A stretch of DNA of 64,000 nucleotides from Amycolatopsis sp. CA-128772 (GTDB taxonomy: Bacteria > Actinomycetota > Actinomycetes > Mycobacteriales > Pseudonocardiaceae): positions 62,001-126,000 of the forward strand of contig NZ_PPHG01000098.1 of assembly GCF_002904295.1 (NCBI RefSeq), read 5' to 3'. The translations under genes were made by a program, and so were the position numbers. The notes beneath the pieces are model-generated. The model searched no databases. It had not been told where the DNA came from and was given only the letters and a program-made list of their open reading frames with translations. Position 1 is the stretch's first letter; every line of letters begins with the position of its first letter. Shown in pieces: positions 8,502 through 16,641 of the stretch.

Positions 8502-11500
8502 TTGCCCTCGGTGCACGCTCTGTGGTCCCCGGGCCGGGGGCTGCTGCTCTGGGCCGAGCACGATCGGGTTCCGGCCGGCACGGCGAGCCGGGCGACGCGG
8601 ATTGCGTTGTCGCATCCCTTTGCCGTCTCCAGTGCCGATCTGACCGCGCTGCATCCCGGCAAACCGGCCTCGGTGACGTTGCTGCTGCCGTCGCGGGTCA
8701 ACCGGCCGCTTGCCTCCGCCGAGCTCGAGCTGATGGCGGGCGGCAAGCGGCGCGGTGCGGCGCCGACCCTGCGGCCGTGGTCCGTGCCGGCCTTGGTCGT
8801 GGACGCCGCCGAGCTGGATGATCTCGATGACTCGGCGTCGTACGGTTCCTCGGTCACCTACCTGCGGGCCGTGGCCCGCCTGGCCGCGGACCTGGTGCGG
8901 CGCGGGCGCGTGCTGCCGACCCTGGTCCGGCGGGGCGATGCGGCCGAGGCGCGGTGGCGGCCGGTGCTGCAGGGTGTGGACTTCGTCGCGTTCGACGCGC
9001 TGGTCGCGGCCATGCCGCCGGCCGGGCGGGCCGAGCAGGTCGCGCCGCTCACCGGGGCGTCGCCGCGCGCGCTCGTCACCGATGCGCTGCACACCCTGGT
9101 CGACACGGCGGTCCGGGACCGGCTGGCGCGGGCCGATCCGCCCGTCGACCTGCGCGGGCGCCGGGGTGCGGCCGGGGTGTGGCTGGCCGCGCTGCAGGGC
9201 GGGGATCCCCGCGTCGAGCTGCCGCTGGACGAGCTCGGGGTCCTGGCCGGCGCCGTCGCCAAGTGGGACGAAGTCGCCGACACCGACGTCGTCGACGGCC
9301 GGGCGTGCTTCCGGCTGGCCGAGGTCGCCACCCTGCGGCAGCGGGACGCGGACGATCCCGACGACCAGACCGGCGACGGCACCAAGTGGCAGCTGCAGTT
9401 CCTCCTGCGGGCGACGGCCGATCCGAGCCTGCTGCTCTCGGCCGGGCAGATCTGGTCCGGCGAGGCGAACGGGCTGGTCCGGGACCCGCGGGGGCTGTTC
9501 GCCGCCGAACTGGGCCGGGCCGCGCTGGTGGCACCGGTGCTGGCGCCGGCGCTGCGCCGGACCCAGCCCTCCGAGTACGACCTGACCGTCGAGGAAACCG
9601 AGCAGTTCCTCACCTCGGACGCGACCCGGCTGGTCGAGGCCGGGTTCGAGGTGCAGCTCCCGGCCACCTGGGACGGCCGTCGCCGGCTCGCGCTCCGGCT
9701 CTCCGTCCGCAGCACGCCGGCCGAGCAGGTGGTCGCCCGCAGCCGGGTGGGCCGCGACGAGCTGGCCGGGTTCCGCTGGTCGATCGCGGTGGGCGACGAC
9801 GAGATCGGTGAGGAAGAACTGGCCAAGCTCGTCGCGGCGAAAACGTCGCTGGTGCGCCTGCGGGGGAGGTGGATCAGCGTCGACGCCGACCGGCTCCGCG
9901 CCGGCCTCGAGTTCCTGCGCCGCGACCCGGACCGGCGCACCCCGGCCGAGCTGCTGGAGCTCGTCCACCTCGAGCCGCAAACGCCGCTCCCGGTCACCGG
10001 TGTCCGCGCCGACGGCTGGGTCGGGGACGTCCTGGCCGGACGGGTCCAGCAGACGCTGCGGCCGGTCGAACCACCGCCGTCGTTCCGCGCCACCCTGCGC
10101 CCCTACCAGCAGCGCGGCGTCTCCTGGCTGGCGTTCATGTCGGCGCTGGGGCTCGGCGCGTGCCTGGCCGACGACATGGGCCTCGGCAAGACCGTCCAGA
10201 CGCTGGCGCTCGAGGCCCTCGAACGGGCGGACGGCGATCGCCGTCCGACGCTGGTGCTGTGCCCGATGTCGCTGGTCGGCATGTGGCAGCGGGAGGCCGC
10301 GAAATTCGCCCCCGACCTGCGGGTCCTGGCCCACCACGGCGGCGCCCGGGCGCACGGGGACGCGCTCGCCGGGCAGGTGGCCGCGGCCGACCTCGTCGTC
10401 ACGACGTACGCCACCGCCACCCGGGACGCCGACGAGCTCGAGACGTTCCCCTGGCGGCGCCTGGTGCTCGACGAAGCGCACGCGATCAAGAACGCCGACA
10501 CCGCGACGGCCAAGGCGGTCCGGCGGTTCCCGGCCGGGCACCGGCTCGCGCTGACCGGCACGCCGGTGGAAAACCGGCTGGCGGACCTGTGGTCGGTGCT
10601 GGACCTGCTCAACCCCGGGCTGCTCGGCAGCCGGTTCGCGTTCCGGCAGCGGTTCGCCGCCCCGATCGAGCGCCGAGGAGACACCGCCACGGCCGCCGAG
10701 CTGCGCCGGCGCACGCAGCCGTACCTGCTGCGCCGGGTGAAGACCGACCCCGCGATCGTCCCCGAGCTGCCGGAGAAGATCGAGATCCGGCAGGAATACC
10801 GGCTCACCCGCGAACAGGGCACGCTGTACAGCGCGATCGTCGACGACATGATGAAGAAGATCGAGAACAGCCAAGGCATCAAGCGCCGCGGCAACGTCCT
10901 CGCCGCGATCACGAAGCTCAAGCAGGTCTGCAACCACCCCGCGCACCTGCTGCACGACGGTTCCCCGATCGGGCGCCGCTCCGGAAAGGTGTCCCGGCTC
11001 GAAGAGGTCCTGACGGAAATCCTGGCCTCGGGTGACCGGGTGCTGTGCTTCACGCAGTACACCGAATTCGGGCACATGCTCGTGCCCCACCTGACCGAAC
11101 GCCTCGGCGCCGAAGCCGGGTTCCTGCACGGTGGCCTGGCGAAGGGCGCGCGAGACGCCCTCGTGGAGCGCTTCCAGTCCGGCGACGGGCCGCGAATCCT
11201 CCTGCTGTCGCTCAAAGCCGGCGGTTCGGGGCTCACGCTGACCGCGGCCGGCCAGGTCCTGCACCTGGACCGCTGGTGGAACCCGGCGGTGGAGAACCAG
11301 GCGACCGACCGGGCGTTCCGGATCGGGCAGGGCCGCACCGTCCAGGTCCGGAAGTTCGTCTGCCCCGGCACCATCGAGGACCGCATCGACACCCTGATCA
11401 CCCGGAAACGCGCCCTCGCGGGCATGGTCGTGGGCGAAGGCGAAAGCTGGCTCACGGAGCTGTCCACGGACGCGCTGCGCGGGGTGTTCGCCCTGGGGGA

Positions 11501-11519
11501 GGACGCGATCGATGACTGA
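8502..11519 (+). CDS. SNF2/HepA-type DEAD/DEAH helicase
   Basis: About 1005 residues. The TTG at 8502 is preferred since GAAGGAG lies 9 bases before it; a GTG at 8511 is the alternative. The N-terminal half (to about residue 500) is the bacterial SNF2-associated domain. The ATPase core follows: LADDMGLGKTVQTLAL (Walker A, near residue 560), LVLDEAHAIKN (DEAH, near 657), LTGTPVENRLADLWS, then the C-terminal lobe with VLCFTQYTEFGHML, LLSLKAGGSGLTLT and ATDRAFRIGQGRTV. Such proteins move on double-stranded DNA or remodel protein-DNA complexes. Its stop overlaps the start of the SWIM-domain gene by 8 bases, so the two are translated together, a pairing conserved in actinomycetes. Confidence 0.93.
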   Translation: MPSVHALWSPGRGLLLWAEHDRVPAGTASRATRIALSHPFAVSSADLTALHPGKPASVTLLLPSRVNRPLASAELELMAGGKRRGAAPTLRPWSVPALVVDAAELDDLDDSASYGSSVTYLRAVARLAADLVRRGRVLPTLVRRGDAAEARWRPVLQGVDFVAFDALVAAMPPAGRAEQVAPLTGASPRALVTDALHTLVDTAVRDRLARADPPVDLRGRRGAAGVWLAALQGGDPRVELPLDELGVLAGAVAKWDEVADTDVVDGRACFRLAEVATLRQRDADDPDDQTGDGTKWQLQFLLRATADPSLLLSAGQIWSGEANGLVRDPRGLFAAELGRAALVAPVLAPALRRTQPSEYDLTVEETEQFLTSDATRLVEAGFEVQLPATWDGRRRLALRLSVRSTPAEQVVARSRVGRDELAGFRWSIAVGDDEIGEEELAKLVAAKTSLVRLRGRWISVDADRLRAGLEFLRRDPDRRTPAELLELVHLEPQTPLPVTGVRADGWVGDVLAGRVQQTLRPVEPPPSFRATLRPYQQRGVSWLAFMSALGLGACLADDMGLGKTVQTLALEALERADGDRRPTLVLCPMSLVGMWQREAAKFAPDLRVLAHHGGARAHGDALAGQVAAADLVVTTYATATRDADELETFPWRRLVLDEAHAIKNADTATAKAVRRFPAGHRLALTGTPVENRLADLWSVLDLLNPGLLGSRFAFRQRFAAPIERRGDTATAAELRRRTQPYLLRRVKTDPAIVPELPEKIEIRQEYRLTREQGTLYSAIVDDMMKKIENSQGIKRRGNVLAAITKLKQVCNHPAHLLHDGSPIGRRSGKVSRLEEVLTEILASGDRVLCFTQYTEFGHMLVPHLTERLGAEAGFLHGGLAKGARDALVERFQSGDGPRILLLSLKAGGSGLTLTAAGQVLHLDRWWNPAVENQATDRAFRIGQGRTVQVRKFVCPGTIEDRIDTLITRKRALAGMVVGEGESWLTELSTDALRGVFALGEDAIDD

Positions 11520-12273
11520 GCCCCTTCCGTGGTGGGCGACCCGGTTCATCCGCGCGCTGACGGTGATCGGCGTCCTCCTGCCGGCCGGCGGCCAGGGGCG
11601 CGTCGTCTCCTTGACAGCCGGCGCCGGACGGGTCGACGCCGAGGTGCAGGACGGCGGGCGGCACCAGGTGCGGATCGGCCTGACGGCGTTCGGGAAGGCG
11701 GAGTGGGCGGCGATCACCCACGCTCTCGCCGCGAAGGCGTCCCTGACGGTCCAGCTGCTCGGCGGCGAGCTGCCCCGCGAGGTGGAACAGACCTTCAAGG
11801 CGGCCCGGCTGCCGTTGTTCCCGTCGTCGGCGCGGGAGGTGTCGCTGGACTGCACCTGCCCGGCCGGCGAGGTGCCGTGCGGCCACCTGAACGCCGTGTT
11901 CTCCGCGCTCGTGGCGCAGGTCGCCGACGATCCGTTCACGATCCTCGCGCTGCGCGGCCGGAATCGGGAAGCGCTGCTGGAGGAGCTGAAGAACCGGCTC
12001 ATCTCCGCCGGGCCGCTCGATCCCGGCGACGGTTCCCCGGCTCTGTCCGACGTCATGGACACGTTCTTCGCCTGCGGGCCGGCCCCGGGCCTGAACGGCG
12101 CACCGCCGCTGCCCGCACCATGGACGGCGTCCGACGCGGTGCTGGACCAGGCGGCACCGTTCGCGATCACGGCGGACGGCGACGACGTCGCCGACCTGCT
12201 CCGGCCGGTGTACCGGGCCCTCGCGGGAGAACAGGGCGGTGAGCTTCAGAGGGCCGGCTTGCCCGGCTGGTAG
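11512..12273 (+). CDS. SWIM zinc-finger protein partnered with the SNF2 helicase
   Basis: 253 residues. The SWIM motif CxCx(n)CxH is clear as DCTCPAGEVPCGH: Cys114, Cys116, Cys123, His125, a zinc site used to bind DNA or protein. The rest matches the family found beside SNF2 helicases, with a start of PWWATRFIRAL and FTILALRGRNREALLEEL after the finger. The ATG at 11512 overlaps the helicase stop by 8 bases, implying translational coupling and a shared complex. At the 3' end it overlaps the convergent M1 peptidase gene by 28 bases (12246-12273). The biochemical role of the pair is not established; DNA repair or chromatin-like remodelling is an inference. Confidence 0.88.
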   Translation: MTEPLPWWATRFIRALTVIGVLLPAGGQGRVVSLTAGAGRVDAEVQDGGRHQVRIGLTAFGKAEWAAITHALAAKASLTVQLLGGELPREVEQTFKAARLPLFPSSAREVSLDCTCPAGEVPCGHLNAVFSALVAQVADDPFTILALRGRNREALLEELKNRLISAGPLDPGDGSPALSDVMDTFFACGPAPGLNGAPPLPAPWTASDAVLDQAAPFAITADGDDVADLLRPVYRALAGEQGGELQRAGLPGW

Positions 12274-13661
12274 AGCCAGGTACGGAAGAACGCGCCGAGG
12301 TCGCGGTGGGTCAGCCGCTCGACGAACCGGATGAACTGCTGCGTCGACACAGTGCCGTACCGGTGAGCCGTCGGCCACTCCGAGAGCACCCGGAAGAACG
12401 CGCGGTCGCCGATCTGCATGCGCAGGGCCTGCAGGGTCATCGCGCCGCGGTTGTAGACCAGGTCGTCGAAGATGCGGTCCCGGCCCGGGTCGGCGACTTC
12501 GCCGCTCCAGTCCTCCTCGTCGGCGTAGGCCTTCGCGAAGGTCTGCTGCACCGGGATGTTGTTGACCTTCTCCTGGTAAAGCCATTCCGAATAGGTCGCG
12601 AAGCCTTCGTTGAGCCAGATGTCCGACCAGTGCACCGGGGTGAGGCTGTCGCCGAACCACTGGTGGCCGAGCTCGTGGGCGAGCAGGTCGCCGTCGACGT
12701 CGCTGGTGCGCTGGTCGTAGACCGGGCGGCTCTGCGTCTCGAGGGCGTAGCCGACGCCGACGTCGGCGATGATGCCGCCGGTCGAGTCGAACGGGTACGG
12801 CCCGTACACCGAGGACTCCCACTGGACGATCTGCGCCGTGGTCCGGTTGAACACCTGACCCTGACCGGGTTTCGTGTCGATCGCCTGGCCGATCGCGGTG
12901 ATGTCCGGCAGACCGCCGGGTGTCACGCCGCGGGTGACGTTGTAAGCGCCGATCGCGAGCATGCTCAGCTCGCTCGCCATCGGCCGGTTCATGAACCAGC
13001 GGAAGGTGCTCCGGTGGTCGCGGGTGGTGGTGGGGCCGGGTTCGCCGTTGGCCAGCACGGTGAGCCCGGCCGGCACGGTGATGGTCTGCGTGTAGGTGGC
13101 CTTGTCGTCGGGGGTGTCGTTCACCGGGTAGTAGGTCGCCGCGCCGATCGGCTGGTTGAGCGCGATCGCGCCGTCCTTGGTGGCGACCCAGCCGGAGAGG
13201 CCCAGCGCGGGGTCGTCGATCTTCTGCGGCACGCCGGCGTAGCTCACCGAGACGACGAACGAGCTGCCCTTCCGCAGGCCGTACGGCGGGGTGATGACCA
13301 GCTCCTGGGCGCCGCTGCGGGTGAAGGTCGCGTCGAGACCGTTCACCGAGAGCTTGCTGATCGTCAGCGGTCCCTGGAAATCCAGGTCGAAGCGGGAGAG
13401 GTTCTGCGTGGCGGTGGCGAGGATCGTCGTGGTCGCGTCGATCGCCCCGGTTCCGGGGTCGAACGCCAGCCGGATGTCGTAGTGGCCGACGTCGTAGCCG
13501 CCGTTGCCCATGTCGGGAAAGTACGGATCCCCGGCGCCAGGAGAGCCGGGGGAGTACCGCGGCCCCGGTGCGGCCTCCGCGGCCGGGCTCACCGCGGCCA
13601 GCAGCCCGGCGGACAGTACACAGGAGACGATCAACAGGTGGCCACGGCCGGCGCCTCGCAT
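12246..13661 (-). CDS. secreted M1-family zinc metallopeptidase
   Basis: 471 residues with a signal peptide (arginine start, hydrophobic core, cleavage near AEA at about residue 30). The zinc motif HELGHQWFGDSLTP places His329, Glu330 and His333, with the third ligand Glu352 in WLNEGFATYSEW. The exopeptidase GAMEN loop is replaced by GYALETQ, as in other short secreted M1 relatives. The length is about half of a classical aminopeptidase N because the long helical C-terminal domain is absent. It probably trims peptides outside the cell. GAGGAGG lies just upstream of the ATG. Its 3' end overlaps the SWIM gene on the opposite strand. Confidence 0.9.
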   Translation of the reverse strand: MRGAGRGHLLIVSCVLSAGLLAAVSPAAEAAPGPRYSPGSPGAGDPYFPDMGNGGYDVGHYDIRLAFDPGTGAIDATTTILATATQNLSRFDLDFQGPLTISKLSVNGLDATFTRSGAQELVITPPYGLRKGSSFVVSVSYAGVPQKIDDPALGLSGWVATKDGAIALNQPIGAATYYPVNDTPDDKATYTQTITVPAGLTVLANGEPGPTTTRDHRSTFRWFMNRPMASELSMLAIGAYNVTRGVTPGGLPDITAIGQAIDTKPGQGQVFNRTTAQIVQWESSVYGPYPFDSTGGIIADVGVGYALETQSRPVYDQRTSDVDGDLLAHELGHQWFGDSLTPVHWSDIWLNEGFATYSEWLYQEKVNNIPVQQTFAKAYADEEDWSGEVADPGRDRIFDDLVYNRGAMTLQALRMQIGDRAFFRVLSEWPTAHRYGTVSTQQFIRFVERLTHRDLGAFFRTWLYQPGKPAL

Positions 13662-13750
13662 CGGTCCTCCTCGGCAGTCATCGACGCTGAAGAGTAGGTC
13701 CGATCAGACACCCGATCAACCCTGTTGCGGCGGCGCCGAAGCCGGTTCGG

Positions 13751-14176
13751 TCACGCGGGCGTCCGGTTCCGCCGCGTTCGCACGAGGCGGTAACCCGCAC
13801 CACCGAGACCGAGCAGCACCAGCACCGCCCCGGCTCCGACGGAGAAACGGGCGCCGTCGCCGGCCCGCTCGACGCGGTGCTGGTCGGGCCAGTAGCGGAC
13901 ATCCATCCGGTTGCCGACCTGGTAGTGGTGCTTGTTGCCGGTCGTGACATCGGCGCGCACGACACCCTCGGGCCCGGTGAAGGCGACTTCGTAGCTCGGC
14001 GCCTTCTGCGCCACCAGGACCTGGGCGGGGAACACCCCGGCCGACCGGTTCTCGTCAGCCACCGCCCGCCCGCCGGCGACCAGCAGCACGGCGCCGACGA
14101 TCGCCAGGAATACCAGCAGGAAGATCCCGACGTAGCCGAAGACCCGGCTCTCGGCCTCGGATTCCCCCATGTCCAT
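13751..14176 (-). CDS. DUF3592-type membrane protein
   Basis: 141 residues with two membrane segments, about 14-36 (VFGYVGIFLLVFLAIVGAVLL) and about 112-130 (VGAGAVLVLLGLGGAGY), enclosing a loop of beta strands with YEVAFTGPEGVVRADVTTG and YQVGNRMDVRYWPDQHRVE. That layout, including the closing strand with a Y-x-P-x-x-P-like element, is the DUF3592 pattern. No enzyme motif is seen; function unknown. It stands alone, divergent from the TetR gene with 76 bases between them. Confidence 0.75.
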   Translation of the reverse strand: MDMGESEAESRVFGYVGIFLLVFLAIVGAVLLVAGGRAVADENRSAGVFPAQVLVAQKAPSYEVAFTGPEGVVRADVTTGNKHHYQVGNRMDVRYWPDQHRVERAGDGARFSVGAGAVLVLLGLGGAGYRLVRTRRNRTPA

Positions 14177-14252
14177 ACCCGATGATATCCGGCAGCGGCG
14201 CCCGAAGGGGCGGATACCGCGGCGAACCCGACGCTAGTGTACGTTTGTTCTT

Positions 14253-14855
14253 ATGGCTCGTCCCGAGGCGGATGCGAAGGGAGCAGGCCGGCGACCCCGC
14301 CGGCACGATCCCGGCCGCCGGGTCCGCATCCTCGACGCGGCCCTGGACGTCCTGGTGGAGCGGGGGCCGGCCGGGATGACCCACCGGCACGTCGCCGCGC
14401 GGGCCGACGTGCCGCTCGGCTCGGTCACCTACCACTTCGCCGGCTTGGCCGAGCTGCAGGCGCAGGCGTTCACGCGCTTCGTCGAGCTGCAGACCGCGGT
14501 GTTCGAGACGCTCTTCGACGCCGTCGCCACTCGCGCGGACTTCGTCGAAGTGCTGGCCGACCTCGTCCACGCGAGCCCGGCCCGGCAACGCAGCGCGGTC
14601 CTCGGGTTCGAACTGCACCTGGCGGCGCTGCGCGACCCCGAACTCCGCGTCCTGGCCGAGGCGTGGACGAGGAGCAGCCAAGCAGTCCTGGCGCGCTTCG
14701 TCGGCGCGGACGACGCCGCCCGCCTGGATGCGCTGCTCGAAGGGATGATCATGCACGCGCTGCTGGCGACCGGCCCCGGGTCCCGGGAGGCCGCGCGGTC
14801 GGCCATCGAAAAAGCCGTCGAGCTGCCCGGTGCGGACGGCTTTCCGGCGGCGTAA
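14253..14855 (+). CDS. TetR-family regulator
   Basis: 200 residues. The N-terminal helix-turn-helix is typical: RILDAALDVLVERGPAGMTHRHVAARADVPLGSVTYHFAGLAEL, residues about 24-68. The C-terminal ligand domain is of the TetR_C_6-like size. It lies 9 bases upstream of an epoxide hydrolase gene, suggesting that it controls this operon in response to the hydrolase substrate. No good ribosome-binding site precedes the ATG at 14253; the A+T-rich stretch TAGTGTACGTTTGTTCTT directly before it may hold promoter and operator. Confidence 0.88.
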   Translation: MARPEADAKGAGRRPRRHDPGRRVRILDAALDVLVERGPAGMTHRHVAARADVPLGSVTYHFAGLAELQAQAFTRFVELQTAVFETLFDAVATRADFVEVLADLVHASPARQRSAVLGFELHLAALRDPELRVLAEAWTRSSQAVLARFVGADDAARLDALLEGMIMHALLATGPGSREAARSAIEKAVELPGADGFPAA

Positions 14856-14864
14856 GGAGAAACC

Positions 14865-15998
14865 ATGCTTCCCGACCGGCCCGTGCTCGCCGTCACCGAT
14901 GCCGAACTCGGCGACCTGCGAAGGCGGCTGGCCGCCACGCGGTGGCCGGCGCCGTGGCCGGTGGCCGGCTGGGCGGCGGGCACCGATCCCGGCGAACTGC
15001 GGCGGCTGGCCGGCCATTGGGCGTCCGGTTACGACTGGCGTGCGCACGAGGCCGCCATCAACGCCCTGCCGCACCACTTCGCGGACATCGCCGGAACCCC
15101 GGTGCACTACCTGCGGTTCGACGGCGAGACCCCGGACGCCTTGCCGATCGTCCTGACCAACGGGTGGCCCAGCTCGTTCCTGGAACTGGCCGGCTTCGCC
15201 CGGCGGCTGGCCACACCGTCGGAACACGGTGGGGCCGCCGCGGACTCGTTCACCGTCATCGTCCCGTCGCTGCCGGGCTTCGCCTTCTCCCCGCAACGCC
15301 CATCCCTGCCGGACCCGGTGCAGACCCACGAACTGTGGCACCTGCTCATGCGGGAGGAACTGGGCTTCACCCGGTACGCGGCGCACGGCGGGGACCTGGG
15401 TGCGGGCATCACCTCCCGGCTGGCCGAAGCCCATCCGGACGCCCTGGTGGGTATCCACCTGATGGCCGTCGCCGGTCCGGCCGCCTACGACGACGCGAGC
15501 CTCACCGCGCAGGAGCGGGCCTACCTCGGCTCGGTGGCGACCTGGTCGGCGCGGGAGGGCGCGTACCAGCACCAGCAGAACACCCGGCCGGTCACCTTGG
15601 CCTACGGCCTCGCCGACTCGCCGGCCGGGTTGCTCGCCTGGATGGTCGAGAAGTACCGCGCGTGGAGCGACTGCGGCGGCGACCTGTCGTCGCGGTTCAG
15701 CGACGACTTCCTGCTGACGCAGGCGTCGCTCTACTGGTTCACCAACACGATTTCGACCTCGTTCCGGCCGTACTACGAGTACAGCGAGAACCTGACCCGC
15801 AGGGTCGAGCGGGTCGACGTGCCGACCGCCGTCGCGTTGTTCCCGGCCGACCTGACCCAGCCGCCGCGCAGCTGGGCGGAGCGCACCTACCACGTCACGA
15901 GGTACACGAAGCTGCCGCGCGGCGGCCACTTCGCCGCCCACGAGGAACCGGAACTGCTCGCCCGGGACATCACGGACTTCTTCCGGGAACTGCGCTGA
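14865..15998 (+). CDS. epoxide hydrolase (EHN-type alpha/beta hydrolase)
   Basis: 377 residues with the N-terminal epoxide hydrolase (EHN) segment ending around YDWRAHEAAINALPHHF, then an alpha/beta-hydrolase core. The nucleophile is Asp177 in AHGGDLGAG, as expected for epoxide hydrolases, with the distal GGHFAAHEEPELLARD histidine and a YYEYSEN tyrosine region likely polarising the epoxide. The oxyanion motif reads NGWPSSFLE rather than HGWPGSFLE, a small departure. The enzyme should open epoxides to diols in the cytoplasm. AAGGAG precedes the ATG, and the TetR gene just upstream probably regulates it. Confidence 0.9.
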   Translation: MLPDRPVLAVTDAELGDLRRRLAATRWPAPWPVAGWAAGTDPGELRRLAGHWASGYDWRAHEAAINALPHHFADIAGTPVHYLRFDGETPDALPIVLTNGWPSSFLELAGFARRLATPSEHGGAAADSFTVIVPSLPGFAFSPQRPSLPDPVQTHELWHLLMREELGFTRYAAHGGDLGAGITSRLAEAHPDALVGIHLMAVAGPAAYDDASLTAQERAYLGSVATWSAREGAYQHQQNTRPVTLAYGLADSPAGLLAWMVEKYRAWSDCGGDLSSRFSDDFLLTQASLYWFTNTISTSFRPYYEYSENLTRRVERVDVPTAVALFPADLTQPPRSWAERTYHVTRYTKLPRGGHFAAHEEPELLARDITDFFRELR

Positions 15999-16071
15999 GC
16001 CCCGGGAGCCCGGCGGTGTTTACCTCCGAGGGAATTGGTTCGCCGCGCCCCCTCCGGCAAACTCGCCGGAC

Positions 16072-16641
16072 ATGACCAGTTACCGGATCCACACACCCGA
16101 CACCGCCGGCGAAACCGCGAAGGAGCCGCTGCAGGTGCTCGAAAGCGCTTTCGGGTTCGTGCCCGCCGCGGCCGGCCTGATGGCGAACTCGCCGGCGTTG
16201 ATCACCACGTTCTTCTCGGCCTTCGGCCATTTCCGGGGCGGGGGCACGTTCGGCCCGGACGAGCGCCAGGTCCTGCTGCTGTCCAACGCGGTCGCCAACC
16301 GCAGCGAGTGGGCGGTGGCCTTCCACACGCTGGAGTCGCTGCAGGACGGCGTCGAGCCGGCCGTGGTCGAGGCGATCCGCCGCGGCGAAGTTCCCGCGGA
16401 CCGGCGGATGGCGGCGTTGTCGGCGTTCACCCGGTCGCTGATCGAGAAGCGGGGGCACGTCGAGGACGCGGACGTGGCGGCGTTCAAGGCGGCGGGCTTC
16501 ACCGACGGGCAGGTCTTCGAGGTCATCACCGGCGTGGCGATCTCGGCGATGACGAACTACACGGCGAACCTCGCGTGGCCGCCGCTGGAGGACGCGGTGG
16601 CGCCGCACGCGTGGAAGACGGGATACTCGGCGGGTGCCTGA
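16072..16641 (+). CDS. carboxymuconolactone-decarboxylase-like protein lacking the cysteine pair
   Basis: 189 residues with the helical AhpD/CMD fold: VLLLSNAVANRSEWAVAFHTLESLQ near residue 70-90, then LSAFTRSLIEKRG and VFEVITGVAISAMTNYTANL. In redox-active members the first segment carries CxxC before the histidine. Here both cysteines are replaced (S-E-W-A), while the histidine stays, so peroxidase-type activity is unlikely and another use of the fold must be assumed. Its stop overlaps the GTG of the MmyB-like regulator gene by 8 bases, so the two form a coupled operon. Confidence 0.8.
   Translation: MTSYRIHTPDTAGETAKEPLQVLESAFGFVPAAAGLMANSPALITTFFSAFGHFRGGGTFGPDERQVLLLSNAVANRSEWAVAFHTLESLQDGVEPAVVEAIRRGEVPADRRMAALSAFTRSLIEKRGHVEDADVAAFKAAGFTDGQVFEVITGVAISAMTNYTANLAWPPLEDAVAPHAWKTGYSAGA

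Noticed and set aside
7470..12170. 1566-codon open frame on the minus strand
   Set aside because: Antisense to the clear SNF2 helicase and SWIM genes; composition is Arg/Gly/Pro-rich shadow sequence. Only its last part (below about 8110) is real, as NB-ARC pseudogene sequence.
12306..13697. 463-codon plus-strand frame opposite the M1 peptidase
   Set aside because: Low-complexity Arg/Val/Gly/Asp shadow, no start signal or family; the peptidase frame has signal peptide and zinc motif.
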